Assembly (NCBI GenBank): GCA_013811765.1
Contig: JACCUO010000011.1
Coordinates: forward strand, 1 to 17,309
DNA from: Thermoleophilaceae bacterium
GTDB lineage: Bacteria > Actinomycetota > Thermoleophilia > Solirubrobacterales > Thermoleophilaceae
Direction of reading: 5' to 3'
Length of the DNA: 17,309 bases
The notes under the pieces were generated by a model that saw nothing but the letters and a program-made list of their open reading frames with translations, made no database searches and was not told where the DNA came from. Below, piece after piece: positions 1-7,061 of this stretch. The translations under genes and the position numbers were made by a program. Within the stretch, counting starts at the first letter, position 1. Every line of letters begins with the position of its first letter.

Positions 1-2
1 CC

Positions 3-2141
3 GGTGTGGTGCACACGGCGATCGCCTTCGGCGAGGACGACTTCCAGCTCGGCGAGCGCTACGGGCTCAAGCTACAGAATCCGGTGAGGCCGGACGGCGC
101 CTTCGACGAGCGCATGGGACCGTTCGCCGGACGGCGGGTCAAGGAGGCCGATCGGGACATCGTCGAGGCGCTGCGCCAGTCCGGCCGCCTCCTGCGCAGC
201 GAGGAGTACGAGCACTCCTATCCGCACTGCTGGCGCTGTGAGACGCCGCTCCTCTACTACGCCAAGTCTGCCTGGTACGTGCGCACGACCGCGGTGAAGG
301 ACGAAATGCTCGCTTCCAACAAGGCCCTGCGCTGGTATCCCGACCACATCAAGCACGGGCGTTTTGGCAACTGGCTCGAGAACAACGTGGACTGGGCCCT
401 CAGCCGCGAGCGCTACTGGGGCACCCCGCTGCCGATCTGGCGCTCGGAGGACGGCCAGGAGGTTGTCTGTGTGGGCTCGGTGAGCGAGCTGCGGGAGCTC
501 GGCGCCGAGGTGCCCGAGGACCTCCACCGGCCCTACGTGGACGAGGTGACCTTCGAGCAGAACGGCAAGACGATGCGCCGGGTGCCGGACCTGATCGACG
601 TCTGGTGGGACTCCGGTTGCATGCCGTTCGCCCAGTGGCATGCCCCCTTCGAGAACCAGGACAGGTTCGAGGAGCGCTTCCCCGCCGACTACATCTGTGA
701 GGCGCTCGACCAGACACGCGGGTGGTTCTACTCACTGCTGGCCATCTCCACGCTGCTCTTCGGGCGCGCGTCCTATGAGACGGTGCTCTGCCTCGGCCTG
801 ATCCTCGACCCGGACGGCCAGAAGATGTCGAAGTCCAAGGGGAACGTGGTGGTCCCGTGGGAGGTGCTCGACGCCCATGGCGCGGACGCCTTCCGCTGGT
901 ATTACTTCACCTCGAAGCAGCCGTGGGACGGCTACCGCTTCTCGCTCGAGACCGTGAGCGAGTCCGTGCGCCAGTTCATGAAGCCGCTGTGGAACACGTA
1001 CAGCCTCTTCGTGCTCTACGCGAATGTGAACGACGTCGAGCCCCTCCCGGTCTCCGACGTGGAGCTCACCGACCTCGACCGGTGGGCGCTCTCGCGTCTG
1101 CAGGCCACCTCGGCCGTCGCGATCGAGCGCCTCGAGGACTACGACACCACGAGCGCCGGACGCGCGATCGCGGCATTCGTGGAGGACCTCTCGAACTGGT
1201 ACGTGCGCCGCTCCCGGCGGCGTTTCTGGGATGGCGATCCGGCAGCTTTTGCCACGCTGCGGGCGTGCCTGCTCGGAGTGGCGAAGCTCGTGGCCCCTCT
1301 CACGCCGTTCATCGCGGATGCCATCTACGGGAACCTCGACGGTGGCGAGCCGTCGGTGCACCTCTGCGACTACCCGCAGCCCTCCGCCGAGCTGGAGGAC
1401 CGGCAGCTCGAATGGCAGATGCAGGTGGCGCGCGACGCGGTGAAGCTAGGCCACCAGGCGCGGGCGCACGCGAAGCTGAAGGTGCGCCAGCCCCTCCGTG
1501 AGGCCGCCGTCACGGCCACCGGGCCCGAGCGCGAGGCCATCGGCCGATTCGAGGCGCTGCTGCTCGACGAGCTGAACGTGAAGAGCGTGCGCTACGTCTC
1601 GGAGGCCGACGAGCTCGGGCGCGTCGAGCTGAAGCCCAACTACCGGGCGCTCGGCCCGCGCTTTGGCAGGCACATGCCCCAGGTGGCCGCGGCCGTGGCG
1701 GGGCTCGACGCCGACCACGCCGCGAGAGCTCTGCGCGAGGGCGGCGAGGTGCACGTCTCGATCGAGGGCAAGGACCACGCGCTCGGGGCGGGGGACATCC
1801 AGCTCGTGCTCCGACCCCTCGAGGGCTATCAGGTGGAGCGCTCGGGAGCTCATGCGGTGGCGCTCAACCTCGAGCTCGACGAGGACCTCCTACGCGAGGG
1901 CCTCGCCCGCGAGGTGGTTCACGCCGTGCAGGGAGCCCGCAAGGACGCGGGCCTCGAGGTGGAGGACCGGATAAACCTGGGCTTGGGCGGTGACGAGCTC
2001 CTGCTCGAGGCCGTGAGAGACCACGAGGCCTACCTCACGGGCGAAACGCTGGCCGTCACGCTCACATTCGGTGAGGCCGCGGACGCGATCCGCACCGAGA
2101 TCGACGGCCGGGAGCTGCTGATCTCGATCGAGCGAGCGTAG
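3..2141 (+). CDS. ileS: Isoleucyl-tRNA synthetase, type 2 (5' end missing)
   Basis: This cytoplasmic class I aminoacyl-tRNA synthetase charges tRNA-Ile. The frame is open to the left edge, and the first visible residues (GVVHTAIAFGEDD) belong to the CP1 editing domain. The HIGH-motif half is therefore outside the window, and the GTG at 6 is not a real start. WWDSG follows near 603, and the KMSKS signature (KMSKSKGNVV) is at 822-836. The anticodon-binding domain and a long C-terminal domain containing NYRALGPRFG come next. The KMSKSKGN form, the PWEVLDAHGADAFRWY stretch and the absence of a C-terminal Cys zinc finger fit the eukaryote-like IleS2 clade rather than the E. coli IleS1 type. IleS2 enzymes are known to be mupirocin-tolerant as a group, but tolerance here is only an inference. 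The stop at 2139 is 3 bases from the convergent tautomerase stop. Confidence 0.95.
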   Translation, partial: GVVHTAIAFGEDDFQLGERYGLKLQNPVRPDGAFDERMGPFAGRRVKEADRDIVEALRQSGRLLRSEEYEHSYPHCWRCETPLLYYAKSAWYVRTTAVKDEMLASNKALRWYPDHIKHGRFGNWLENNVDWALSRERYWGTPLPIWRSEDGQEVVCVGSVSELRELGAEVPEDLHRPYVDEVTFEQNGKTMRRVPDLIDVWWDSGCMPFAQWHAPFENQDRFEERFPADYICEALDQTRGWFYSLLAISTLLFGRASYETVLCLGLILDPDGQKMSKSKGNVVVPWEVLDAHGADAFRWYYFTSKQPWDGYRFSLETVSESVRQFMKPLWNTYSLFVLYANVNDVEPLPVSDVELTDLDRWALSRLQATSAVAIERLEDYDTTSAGRAIAAFVEDLSNWYVRRSRRRFWDGDPAAFATLRACLLGVAKLVAPLTPFIADAIYGNLDGGEPSVHLCDYPQPSAELEDRQLEWQMQVARDAVKLGHQARAHAKLKVRQPLREAAVTATGPEREAIGRFEALLLDELNVKSVRYVSEADELGRVELKPNYRALGPRFGRHMPQVAAAVAGLDADHAARALREGGEVHVSIEGKDHALGAGDIQLVLRPLEGYQVERSGAHAVALNLELDEDLLREGLAREVVHAVQGARKDAGLEVEDRINLGLGGDELLLEAVRDHEAYLTGETLAVTLTFGEAADAIRTEIDGRELLISIERA

Positions 2142-2144
2142 CTT

Positions 2145-2354
2145 TCAGTCGGGCGGGCCGAGCGCACCGTCGCCCCCGCCCTGGATTGCCCCACCCATCG
2201 CCCAATTGGACTTCGGTGAGTCCACAAAGCGGATCCAGACCTGGTCCGGAGGCATTCCGCCCACCTCGCTGAGCACCTCGGTCACCTTCTCGGCGATCTC
2301 CTGCTTCTGCTCGCCCGACCGGCCCTCGAACCACTCGATCGTGACGTAGGGCAT
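2145..2354 (-). CDS. 4-oxalocrotonate tautomerase-like protein
   Basis: This 69-residue protein starts Met-Pro (MPYVTIEWFEGRSGEQK). Tautomerase-superfamily enzymes use Pro1, exposed after Met removal, as the catalytic base, so this ATG is preferred over a longer upstream frame. The length and the early strand-helix layout (KQEIAEKVTEVL) fit the small hexameric 4-OT/DmpI group. The substrate cannot be read from the sequence. The stretch IRFVDSPKSNWAMGG resembles the active-site region of 4-OT-like proteins. The last 10 residues are Gly/Asp/Pro-rich and probably disordered. The gene lies 7 bases downstream of trxA on the same strand, so the two are probably co-transcribed. No Shine-Dalgarno is visible before the ATG, which suggests translational coupling to trxA. 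Confidence 0.85.
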   Translation of the reverse strand: MPYVTIEWFEGRSGEQKQEIAEKVTEVLSEVGGMPPDQVWIRFVDSPKSNWAMGGAIQGGGDGALGPPD

Positions 2355-2361
2355 CGCGGCA

Positions 2362-2691
2362 CTAGGCCGCGAGGGCCGGATCGAGCTCCTGCACCAGCCG
2401 GTGCTTGGGCAGCGCGCCGACGATCTGGTGGGCCACCTCACCATTCTTGAAGAGCAGCATGGTCGGGATCGACATCACGCCATATCTCGCCGCCGTGACG
2501 GGATTCTCGTCCACGTTCAGCTTCACGATGGTCACGTCGTCGCGCTCGCCGTCGAGCTCTTCGAGGGCGGGAGCGATCACGCGGCAGGGACCGCACCAGG
2601 GGGCCCAAAAGTCCACGAGCACCGGGTCGGCGGCCTCGAGCACCTCGGCCTGGAAGTTGACGTCGGTTACTTCGGGGAGTGCTCCGGCCAC
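2362..2691 (-). CDS. trxA: Thioredoxin
   Basis: This is a 109-residue cytoplasmic disulfide reductase with the canonical active site WCGPC at residues 32-36 inside the strand-helix context VLVDFWAPWCGPC. The cis-proline is in SIPTM (Pro76), followed by the LLFKNGE strand. The length is standard for a single-domain thioredoxin, with no signal peptide. It is expected to be reduced by a thioredoxin reductase and to serve ribonucleotide reductase, peroxiredoxins and similar partners; none of these genes is in the window. The start is GTG at 2691, supported by a strong Shine-Dalgarno, AAGGAG, six bases upstream. This is unusual here, since most genes in the window appear leaderless. A TATACT −10-like element lies 36 bases upstream of the GTG. 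Confidence 0.95.
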   Translation of the reverse strand: MAGALPEVTDVNFQAEVLEAADPVLVDFWAPWCGPCRVIAPALEELDGERDDVTIVKLNVDENPVTAARYGVMSIPTMLLFKNGEVAHQIVGALPKHRLVQELDPALAA

Positions 2692-2697
2692 TGTCGG

Positions 2698-2703
2698 CTC
2701 CTT
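2698..2703 (-). promoter_or_regulatory. Shine-Dalgarno of trxA
   Basis: AAGGAG on the minus strand, six bases before the GTG at 2691. It is one of only two clear ribosome binding sites in the window and fixes the trxA start. Confidence 0.75.
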
Positions 2704-2727
2704 GTCGCGAGGGTCAATGCTTCATAA

Positions 2728-2733
2728 AGTATA
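2728..2733 (-). promoter_or_regulatory. Candidate −10 of the trxA-tautomerase unit
   Basis: TATACT on the minus strand lies in the 128-base gap between trxA and the upstream mannosyltransferase gene. A start site about 7 bases downstream would leave a leader of roughly 29 bases carrying the Shine-Dalgarno. No good −35 hexamer is seen 17 bases upstream. Confidence 0.4.
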
Positions 2734-2819
2734 GCGCCCCATGGATCCGCTCCCGAGGCCCTGTGCTGACACCCCGGAGCCTACCCGGATGGAGCCCAAA
2801 GTACCCCTTGAGACGGATC

Positions 2820-3536
2820 TCAGCGCACGCGAAAGCGCAGGCCCGGCACCTTCCAGAAGGCCTCGACGGCGATGCGCGCCGACATCTTGGACGCGCCGAC
2901 GCGCCGGTCGCGGAAGAGGATCGGTACCTCGAGCACGCGGAACCCGGCGCGGATCGCGCGGTAGGTCATCTCGATCTGAAAGCCGTAGCCGTCGGTTCCG
3001 ACAGACCGGAGATCAAGGGCCTCGAGGACCTCCCGGCGGAAGCACTTGAACCCGCCCGTGAGGTCGTGAACCGGGACCCCGAGGACGATCCGAGCGTATA
3101 GGGAGCCGCCGCGACTGATGAGCCGTCGCGTCTTCCCCCAGTCGGTTACACCGCCGCCCTTCACGTACCGGGAGCCCAGGACCAGGTCGGCGTCGGCGGC
3201 GGCTGACACGAGCCGGGGGAGATCCATCGGGTCGTGCGAGAAGTCGGAGTCCATCTCGAGCAGCAGCTCCGCACCGGCGCCGAGCGCGTAGGAGAAGCCC
3301 GCCAGGTAGGCAGGGCCGATCCCCTCCTTGCGCTTGCGGTGAAGCACCTGCACCTCGTCGAGCTCCGCCGCGAGGCGATCGGCGATCTCCCCTGTGCCGT
3401 CGGGCGAGCCGTCGTCCACCACGAGGATCTGGTGAGCCAGGCCCGTGGAGGCGAGCTCCGGGAGCGCAGCCCGGACGATGGCCTCGATGTTCTCGGCCTC
3501 GTTGTAGGTGGGTAGCACGAGCCAGGCGCCGGACAT
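2820..3536 (-). CDS. Polyprenol-phosphate mannosyltransferase (Ppm1/DPM1-like, GT2)
   Basis: This 238-residue family-2 glycosyltransferase is predicted to transfer mannose from GDP-mannose to polyprenyl phosphate on the cytoplasmic face of the membrane, supplying lipid-linked mannose for envelope glycans or protein O-mannosylation. Visible motifs are PTYNEAENI (residues 9-17), DDGSPDGT (41-48), the metal/nucleotide motif DSD at 96-98 followed by FSHDP, GSRYVKGGGV, LTGGFKCFRREVL, and the C-terminal GYGFQIEM and SKMS stretches typical of DPM1 and mycobacterial Ppm1. No transmembrane segments are present, so it is the soluble catalytic type without the Lnt-like domain fused in some actinobacteria. 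The ATG at 3536 overlaps the polX upstream region. A TAGGGT element ends 8 bases before it, implying a leaderless mRNA. Confidence 0.9.
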   Translation of the reverse strand: MSGAWLVLPTYNEAENIEAIVRAALPELASTGLAHQILVVDDGSPDGTGEIADRLAAELDEVQVLHRKRKEGIGPAYLAGFSYALGAGAELLLEMDSDFSHDPMDLPRLVSAAADADLVLGSRYVKGGGVTDWGKTRRLISRGGSLYARIVLGVPVHDLTGGFKCFRREVLEALDLRSVGTDGYGFQIEMTYRAIRAGFRVLEVPILFRDRRVGASKMSARIAVEAFWKVPGLRFRVR

Positions 3537-3543
3537 GGGCGCG

Positions 3544-3549
3544 TACCCT
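3544..3549 (+). promoter_or_regulatory. Leaderless −10 for polX (shared bidirectional element)
   Basis: TACCCT ends 9 bases before the TTG at 3559. The same base pairs, shifted by one, read TAGGGT on the other strand for the mannosyltransferase gene. No −35 hexamer is recognisable. Confidence 0.5.
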
Positions 3550-3550
3550 A
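3545..3550 (-). promoter_or_regulatory. Leaderless −10 for the mannosyltransferase gene
   Basis: TAGGGT on the minus strand ends 8 bases before the ATG at 3536, with no Shine-Dalgarno between. It overlaps five of the six bases of the polX −10. Confidence 0.55.
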
Positions 3551-3558
3551 GTCAGGGC

Positions 3559-5310
3559 TTGGCCAGAACCCTGAAGAACGCCGAGATCGCCGCCGCTTTC
3601 GAGGAGCTTGCGACTCTTTACGAGCTGGATGGCGCCGTGGTCTACCGCGTGCTCGCCTACCGCAACGCCGCGAAGTCGATTCGCGAGTCGGGCGTCTCGG
3701 TGGCCGACATGGCCGCGCAGGGGCGCGCCGAAGAGCTGGCCGGGATCGGCAGGACGATCGCAGAGAAGATCCAGGCGCTCGTCGAGACAGGCGGGATACC
3801 GGCGGCGGAGAAGCTCAAGGCCAAGATCCCGCCCGGCCTCGTGGAGATCACCCGGATCCCCGGGCTCGGGCCCAAGCGCACACGCCGGCTGCACAAGGAG
3901 CTGGGAATCGAATCGCTCGACGAGCTGCGCAAGGCAGCGGAGGAGGGGCGTATGCGCGCGGTGCCCGGCTTCGGCACGAAGGCCGAGGAGAACGTCCTGG
4001 CCGCGCTCGCCGCCGGGGCCGACACCCATGGGGGCGCAGGCGGCCCCCCGGGGTCCCGGACGCTGCTCTCTCACGCGCTCGCCCTCGGGCTCGAGTTGCT
4101 GGAGGGCCTGCGCGAGCACGAGGCGGCGCTCCGCGTGGAGCTCGCCGGCAGTGCGCGGCGGTGGGAGGAGACCTGCAAGGACCTCGACATCGTGGCGGCG
4201 GCGAGCGACCCCCGTGCCCTGGTGAAGGCCTTCACGCGCCTGCCGGCGATAGACGAGGTCACGACCTCGGGGGAGGCCGGCGCCAAGGCCATCACCCACC
4301 AGGGGCTTCCGGTGGACCTGCGGATCGTGCCCGAGCATTGCTTTGGCAACCTGCTTCAGCATTTCACCGGATCGGCACGGCACAACGAGGCCCTGCGCAC
4401 CGAGGCTGTCAAGCGCGGTCTCCACGTGAGTGAGTACGGGGTGACCGACGACTCCACCGGCCAGACGCACGCCTGCTCGAGCGAGGAGGAGGTCTACGAC
4501 CTGCTCGGCATGGCCTATGTGCCGCCGGAGCTGCGTGAGAACCGCGGTGAGCTCGCGGCGGCGCGCGAGGGCGCGCTTCCCGCGCTCGTGCGGATCGAGG
4601 ACGTCCGGGGCGATCTGCACTGTCATACCACCGCCTCCGACGGGCGCCAGTCGATCCGCCAGATGGCAGAGGCCGCGCGCGGTCGGGGCTACGAGTACCT
4701 GGCGATCACCGACCACTCAGCCACCCACGGCTTTGGCAACCACGTCTCTCCGGACGACCTGCGCCGGCAGATCGAGCGTGTGGCGGAGGTCGACGGCGAG
4801 CTCGGGGACCTCCGCGTCCTGGCCGGCAGCGAGGTCAACGTCCTTCCGGACGGCTCGCTCGACTATGAGGACGAGCTGCTGGCCGAGCTCGACTGGGTCG
4901 TGGCGAGCGTGCACACCTCCTTCGGGATGTCCGAGAGCGGGATGACCGAGCGCATGACGACCGCGATGGAACACCCCCTGGTGGACGTGATCGGGCACCC
5001 CACCGGACGGCTGATCGGCCGGCGGGAGGGCTATGAGCTCGACGTGGATCGCTTGATCGAGGTCGCCGCGCAGACAGGGACGTTTCTCGAGATCAACGCC
5101 AACCCCAACCGGCGCGACCTCTCCGACGTCTATGCCCGGGCCGCGGTGGCGGCCGGCGTGACCATCGTCATCGACTCCGACGCTCACGGGACGGAGACCC
5201 TGGCCAACATGCGTTACGGGATCGCCACGGCACGGCGTGCGTGGCTCACGCCGGCAAACGTGGCGAATACACGGTCTTGGGCGCAGCTCTGCAAGCTGCG
5301 CAAGCGCTGA
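3559..5310 (+). CDS. polX: DNA polymerase X family protein with PHP nuclease domain
   Basis: This 583-residue repair enzyme joins a polymerase-beta-like gap-filling domain to a C-terminal PHP phosphoesterase that in bacterial PolX gives 3'-5' exonuclease and AP-endonuclease activity. Residues 1-75 form the N-terminal 8-kDa-like helical domain. Helix-hairpin-helix motifs follow (ITRIPGLGPKR and AVPGFGTKAEENV). The nucleotidyltransferase core has GSARRWEETCKDLDIV with catalytic Asp208/Asp210 and a later VDLRIV Asp. The PHP domain begins at about residue 352 (DLHCHT) and keeps TDHSA, SEVN, VHTSF, GHPTGRL and DSDAH, so all metal-ligand motifs look intact. The TTG at 3559 is chosen because TACCCT ends 9 bases upstream and family members begin near KNAEIAAAF. 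An ATG at 3535 would overlap the divergent gene's start codon and lie upstream of this −10. Confidence 0.92.
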   Translation: MARTLKNAEIAAAFEELATLYELDGAVVYRVLAYRNAAKSIRESGVSVADMAAQGRAEELAGIGRTIAEKIQALVETGGIPAAEKLKAKIPPGLVEITRIPGLGPKRTRRLHKELGIESLDELRKAAEEGRMRAVPGFGTKAEENVLAALAAGADTHGGAGGPPGSRTLLSHALALGLELLEGLREHEAALRVELAGSARRWEETCKDLDIVAAASDPRALVKAFTRLPAIDEVTTSGEAGAKAITHQGLPVDLRIVPEHCFGNLLQHFTGSARHNEALRTEAVKRGLHVSEYGVTDDSTGQTHACSSEEEVYDLLGMAYVPPELRENRGELAAAREGALPALVRIEDVRGDLHCHTTASDGRQSIRQMAEAARGRGYEYLAITDHSATHGFGNHVSPDDLRRQIERVAEVDGELGDLRVLAGSEVNVLPDGSLDYEDELLAELDWVVASVHTSFGMSESGMTERMTTAMEHPLVDVIGHPTGRLIGRREGYELDVDRLIEVAAQTGTFLEINANPNRRDLSDVYARAAVAAGVTIVIDSDAHGTETLANMRYGIATARRAWLTPANVANTRSWAQLCKLRKR

Positions 5311-5340
5311 GCGGTTCCCGCCGGGGACGGCGGGCGCGCT
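5310..5340. terminator. Hairpin between convergent polX and membrane-protein genes
   Basis: CCCGCC (5317-5322) pairs with GGCGGG (5329-5334) around a six-base loop. An outer AGCG/CGCT pairing (5310-5313 with 5337-5340) reaches both stop codons. There is no U-tract on either strand, so it is only a candidate bidirectional terminator. Confidence 0.45.
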
Positions 5341-5872
5341 AGGAGGAGGGGGCGGTCACGCCGGGCACGGGCTCGACCTTGCGCAGCCCCGGGGTGCGCA
5401 GCAGCTTGGGCGCGCCGAACGGGGAGCTGCGGTCGAAGTAGAAGCGCGCCCCGTCGCGGTCCTCGATCGCCTGCACTCCGCCTGCCTGCTTTCGCCACGT
5501 GAGCGCGATCCCGATCGCATACCCGGCCGCGATCGCCGGCACCTGGGGGAACAGGAACGCCAGGGCACCCGAGACGATCGTCAACACCGCGAGGGGCCAC
5601 AGGCGGTTGAAGATGACCGCCCCGGGCTCTACCTCGGGAAGGGTGTTGGTGCTGCGCGCCCCCGCGAGGAGACGCGCGATCCCGGGGGTGGGAGCCATCC
5701 GCCGGCCGAGCCATAGCCCGGCGCCCGTGGCGAGCGCCCACCAGCCCACGGCGAGGAAGATCAACGTGGGGTTGTCGTCCGCGTTCGCGCCGGCGACCGC
5801 CGCGGTGGCCAGCGCCGTGGCGGCTCCCCCGAACAGCAGCACCGCTATGCGAAGGAAGTCCACGAACCTCAC
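5339..5872 (-). CDS. Predicted four-helix membrane protein of unknown function
   Basis: This 177-residue protein is not assigned to a family. Hydrophobic segments lie at about residues 8-30, 35-57, 91-110 and 112-128. They are followed by a soluble C-terminal tail of about 48 residues (GGVQAIEDRDGARFYFDRSSPFG...) that begins just after TWRKQ, the likely cytoplasmic boundary. The polar loop between helices 2 and 3 contains PGIARLLAGARSTNTLPEVEPGA. The GTG start overlaps the otsB-like stop (GTGA, four bases), a classic arrangement for translational coupling, so it is probably made with the phosphatase. No catalytic motif is visible and no function is proposed. Confidence 0.8.
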   Translation of the reverse strand: MRFVDFLRIAVLLFGGAATALATAAVAGANADDNPTLIFLAVGWWALATGAGLWLGRRMAPTPGIARLLAGARSTNTLPEVEPGAVIFNRLWPLAVLTIVSGALAFLFPQVPAIAAGYAIGIALTWRKQAGGVQAIEDRDGARFYFDRSSPFGAPKLLRTPGLRKVEPVPGVTAPSS

Positions 5873-6684
5873 GGCAGGAGTGCGGCCAGCACGTCCTCGA
5901 AGCCCGGCACGCCCTCGACCACCACATCGGCGCGTTCCACGATCGCGCGCGGCCCCTCGGCCGAGCGCACCCCCACGCGGACCCCGACGTCCAGGTCCCC
6001 GCTCTCGATAAGCGCATCGAGCGCGTCGAAGGCGTCGAGGTCGGTCACGTCATCGCCCCCGTATAGCGCGGAGCGCACGTCCGTCGATCTGACCATGGTG
6101 CTCACCGCCTGGCCCTTGTCGACCGGGACCGGCGGGCGGATCTCGAGCACCTTGCGTCCCCAGTGGATCTCGAACCCCTCGGCCTGGGCTTCCTGGGCCA
6201 CGTTCTGCAGCCACGTCTCGGCGGCGGCCTCGTCAGGGACGTCGCGCCAGTGAAACGCCTTGATCGGTCCCTTGTCCTCCAGGCGAAGGCGAAGCAGCTT
6301 CGCGTTGCGGTCGTTCTGCAGCTGCTGCTCCACGAAGCCGGCCACGCGGCCCTCCCAGCTCACGAACGCGTCCAGCAGCTGTGGTTGAGAGGCCCCGGCC
6401 TCCAGCAGCTCGGCCCCATGTGAGCCGATGTAGCCGATTCCCCCGACGCCCACGAGCCGCCGAGCCTCGTTGGCGGACCGCCCCGAGACGCACGCCACGC
6501 AGGCGTACCGGCGGCCCAGCCTGCTGAGCAGCAGCGAAACCTCCTCGCGCACACGCGACTCCTCGGGGCGCCCGACGATCGGCGTGAGGGTGCCGTCTAT
6601 GTCGCAGAAGACCGCACCTCGCTGGGGGTCCTGCGTAAGCGCGCAAAGGCTCTTCGCGAGGGTTTCAGCCGTTGGGGCAGACAC
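5869..6684 (-). CDS. otsB: Trehalose-6-phosphate phosphatase-like HAD hydrolase
   Basis: This 271-residue HAD-superfamily phosphatase is predicted to release trehalose from trehalose 6-phosphate, a compatible-solute pathway. HAD motif I is DIDGTLTP (nucleophile Asp28, acid/base Asp30), motif II is the SGR of VSGRS (68-70), a Lys candidate is in VPVDKG (Lys190), and motif IV is GGDDVTDLDAF (Asp211/212/215). The cap region carries GSHGAE and the EDKGPIKAFHWR and GRKVLEIRPP stretches typical of OtsB. The synthase OtsA is not in the window, so the substrate is inferred from family motifs alone. The start is GTG at 6684, with CATACT ending 7 bases upstream and no Shine-Dalgarno. The gene overlaps the following membrane-protein gene by four bases. 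Confidence 0.88.
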   Translation of the reverse strand: MSAPTAETLAKSLCALTQDPQRGAVFCDIDGTLTPIVGRPEESRVREEVSLLLSRLGRRYACVACVSGRSANEARRLVGVGGIGYIGSHGAELLEAGASQPQLLDAFVSWEGRVAGFVEQQLQNDRNAKLLRLRLEDKGPIKAFHWRDVPDEAAAETWLQNVAQEAQAEGFEIHWGRKVLEIRPPVPVDKGQAVSTMVRSTDVRSALYGGDDVTDLDAFDALDALIESGDLDVGVRVGVRSAEGPRAIVERADVVVEGVPGFEDVLAALLP

Positions 6685-6690
6685 CCCCCG

Positions 6691-6696
6691 TAGTAT
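6691..6696 (+). promoter_or_regulatory. Leaderless −10 for the TauE/SafE genes (bidirectional element)
   Basis: TAGTAT ends 8 bases before the ATG at 6705. Read on the other strand one base over it gives CATACT for otsB. There is no −35 hexamer or Shine-Dalgarno. Confidence 0.6.
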
Positions 6697-6697
6697 G
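6692..6697 (-). promoter_or_regulatory. Leaderless −10 for otsB
   Basis: CATACT on the minus strand ends 7 bases before the GTG at 6684. It shares five base pairs with the divergent TAGTAT. Confidence 0.5.
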
Positions 6698-6704
6698 CCT
6701 CGCG

Positions 6705-7061
6705 ATGTCGTCCAGGCTGGCCCGGCTCGCCGTGATCGCGACAGTGGCGGGCGCTTTCAGCGGCCTCTTCGGCGTGGGCGGCGGGACCATCATCGTGCCG
6801 CTGTTGATCCTCTGGCTGGGCTACGAAGAGCGCGAGGCCACCGGTACATCGCTCGCCGCAATCGTGGGAATCGCCGCGCTCGGCGCGGCCGCACATGGCG
6901 CGTACGGCAACGTGCATGTGGAGGAAGCTCTGCTTATCGCCCTGCCGGGCGCGGCCGGGGTCGTGGCGGGCACTGCGCTCCAGCAGCGCATTCCCGAGCG
7001 GGCGGTCTCCGGCGTCTTCTCCGTGGTCCTCGTGGCGTCGGCCGTCGCCCTGGTGCTCTGA
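6705..7061 (+). CDS. Half-length TauE/SafE-family membrane protein, first half
   Basis: This 118-residue, very hydrophobic protein has about four transmembrane segments and the family signature GLFGVGGGTIIVPLL near residues 20-34. GTSLAAIV, GAYGNVHVEEA and VAGTALQQRIP follow. Full TauE/SafE (DUF81) permeases are about 250 residues and contain this unit twice; here each copy is a separate gene. Family members export or import sulfonates, sulfite and other organic anions, but the substrate cannot be read from sequence. The ATG at 6705 is preferred because TAGTAT ends 8 bases upstream. The stop shares a base with the ATG of the next gene (TGATG), so the halves are probably translated together and assembled as a heterodimer (inference). 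Confidence 0.85.
   Translation: MSSRLARLAVIATVAGAFSGLFGVGGGTIIVPLLILWLGYEEREATGTSLAAIVGIAALGAAAHGAYGNVHVEEALLIALPGAAGVVAGTALQQRIPERAVSGVFSVVLVASAVALVL

Noticed and set aside
2740..2819. Repeated GGCTCC and distant GATCCG/CGGATC arms between trxA and the mannosyltransferase stop
   Set aside because: The repeats are short and the inverted arms lie about 60 bases apart; no convincing terminator or riboswitch structure.
3013..4716. A 567-codon open frame on − overlapping polX and the mannosyltransferase gene
   Set aside because: It is antisense to polX and out of frame with the mannosyltransferase; no recognisable domain, and Arg/Gly-rich shadow composition.
6470..7060. A long upstream extension of the second TauE/SafE half
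   Set aside because: The extension runs antisense to otsB and out of frame through the first TauE/SafE half. The ATG at 7061 is well placed at the TGATG junction.
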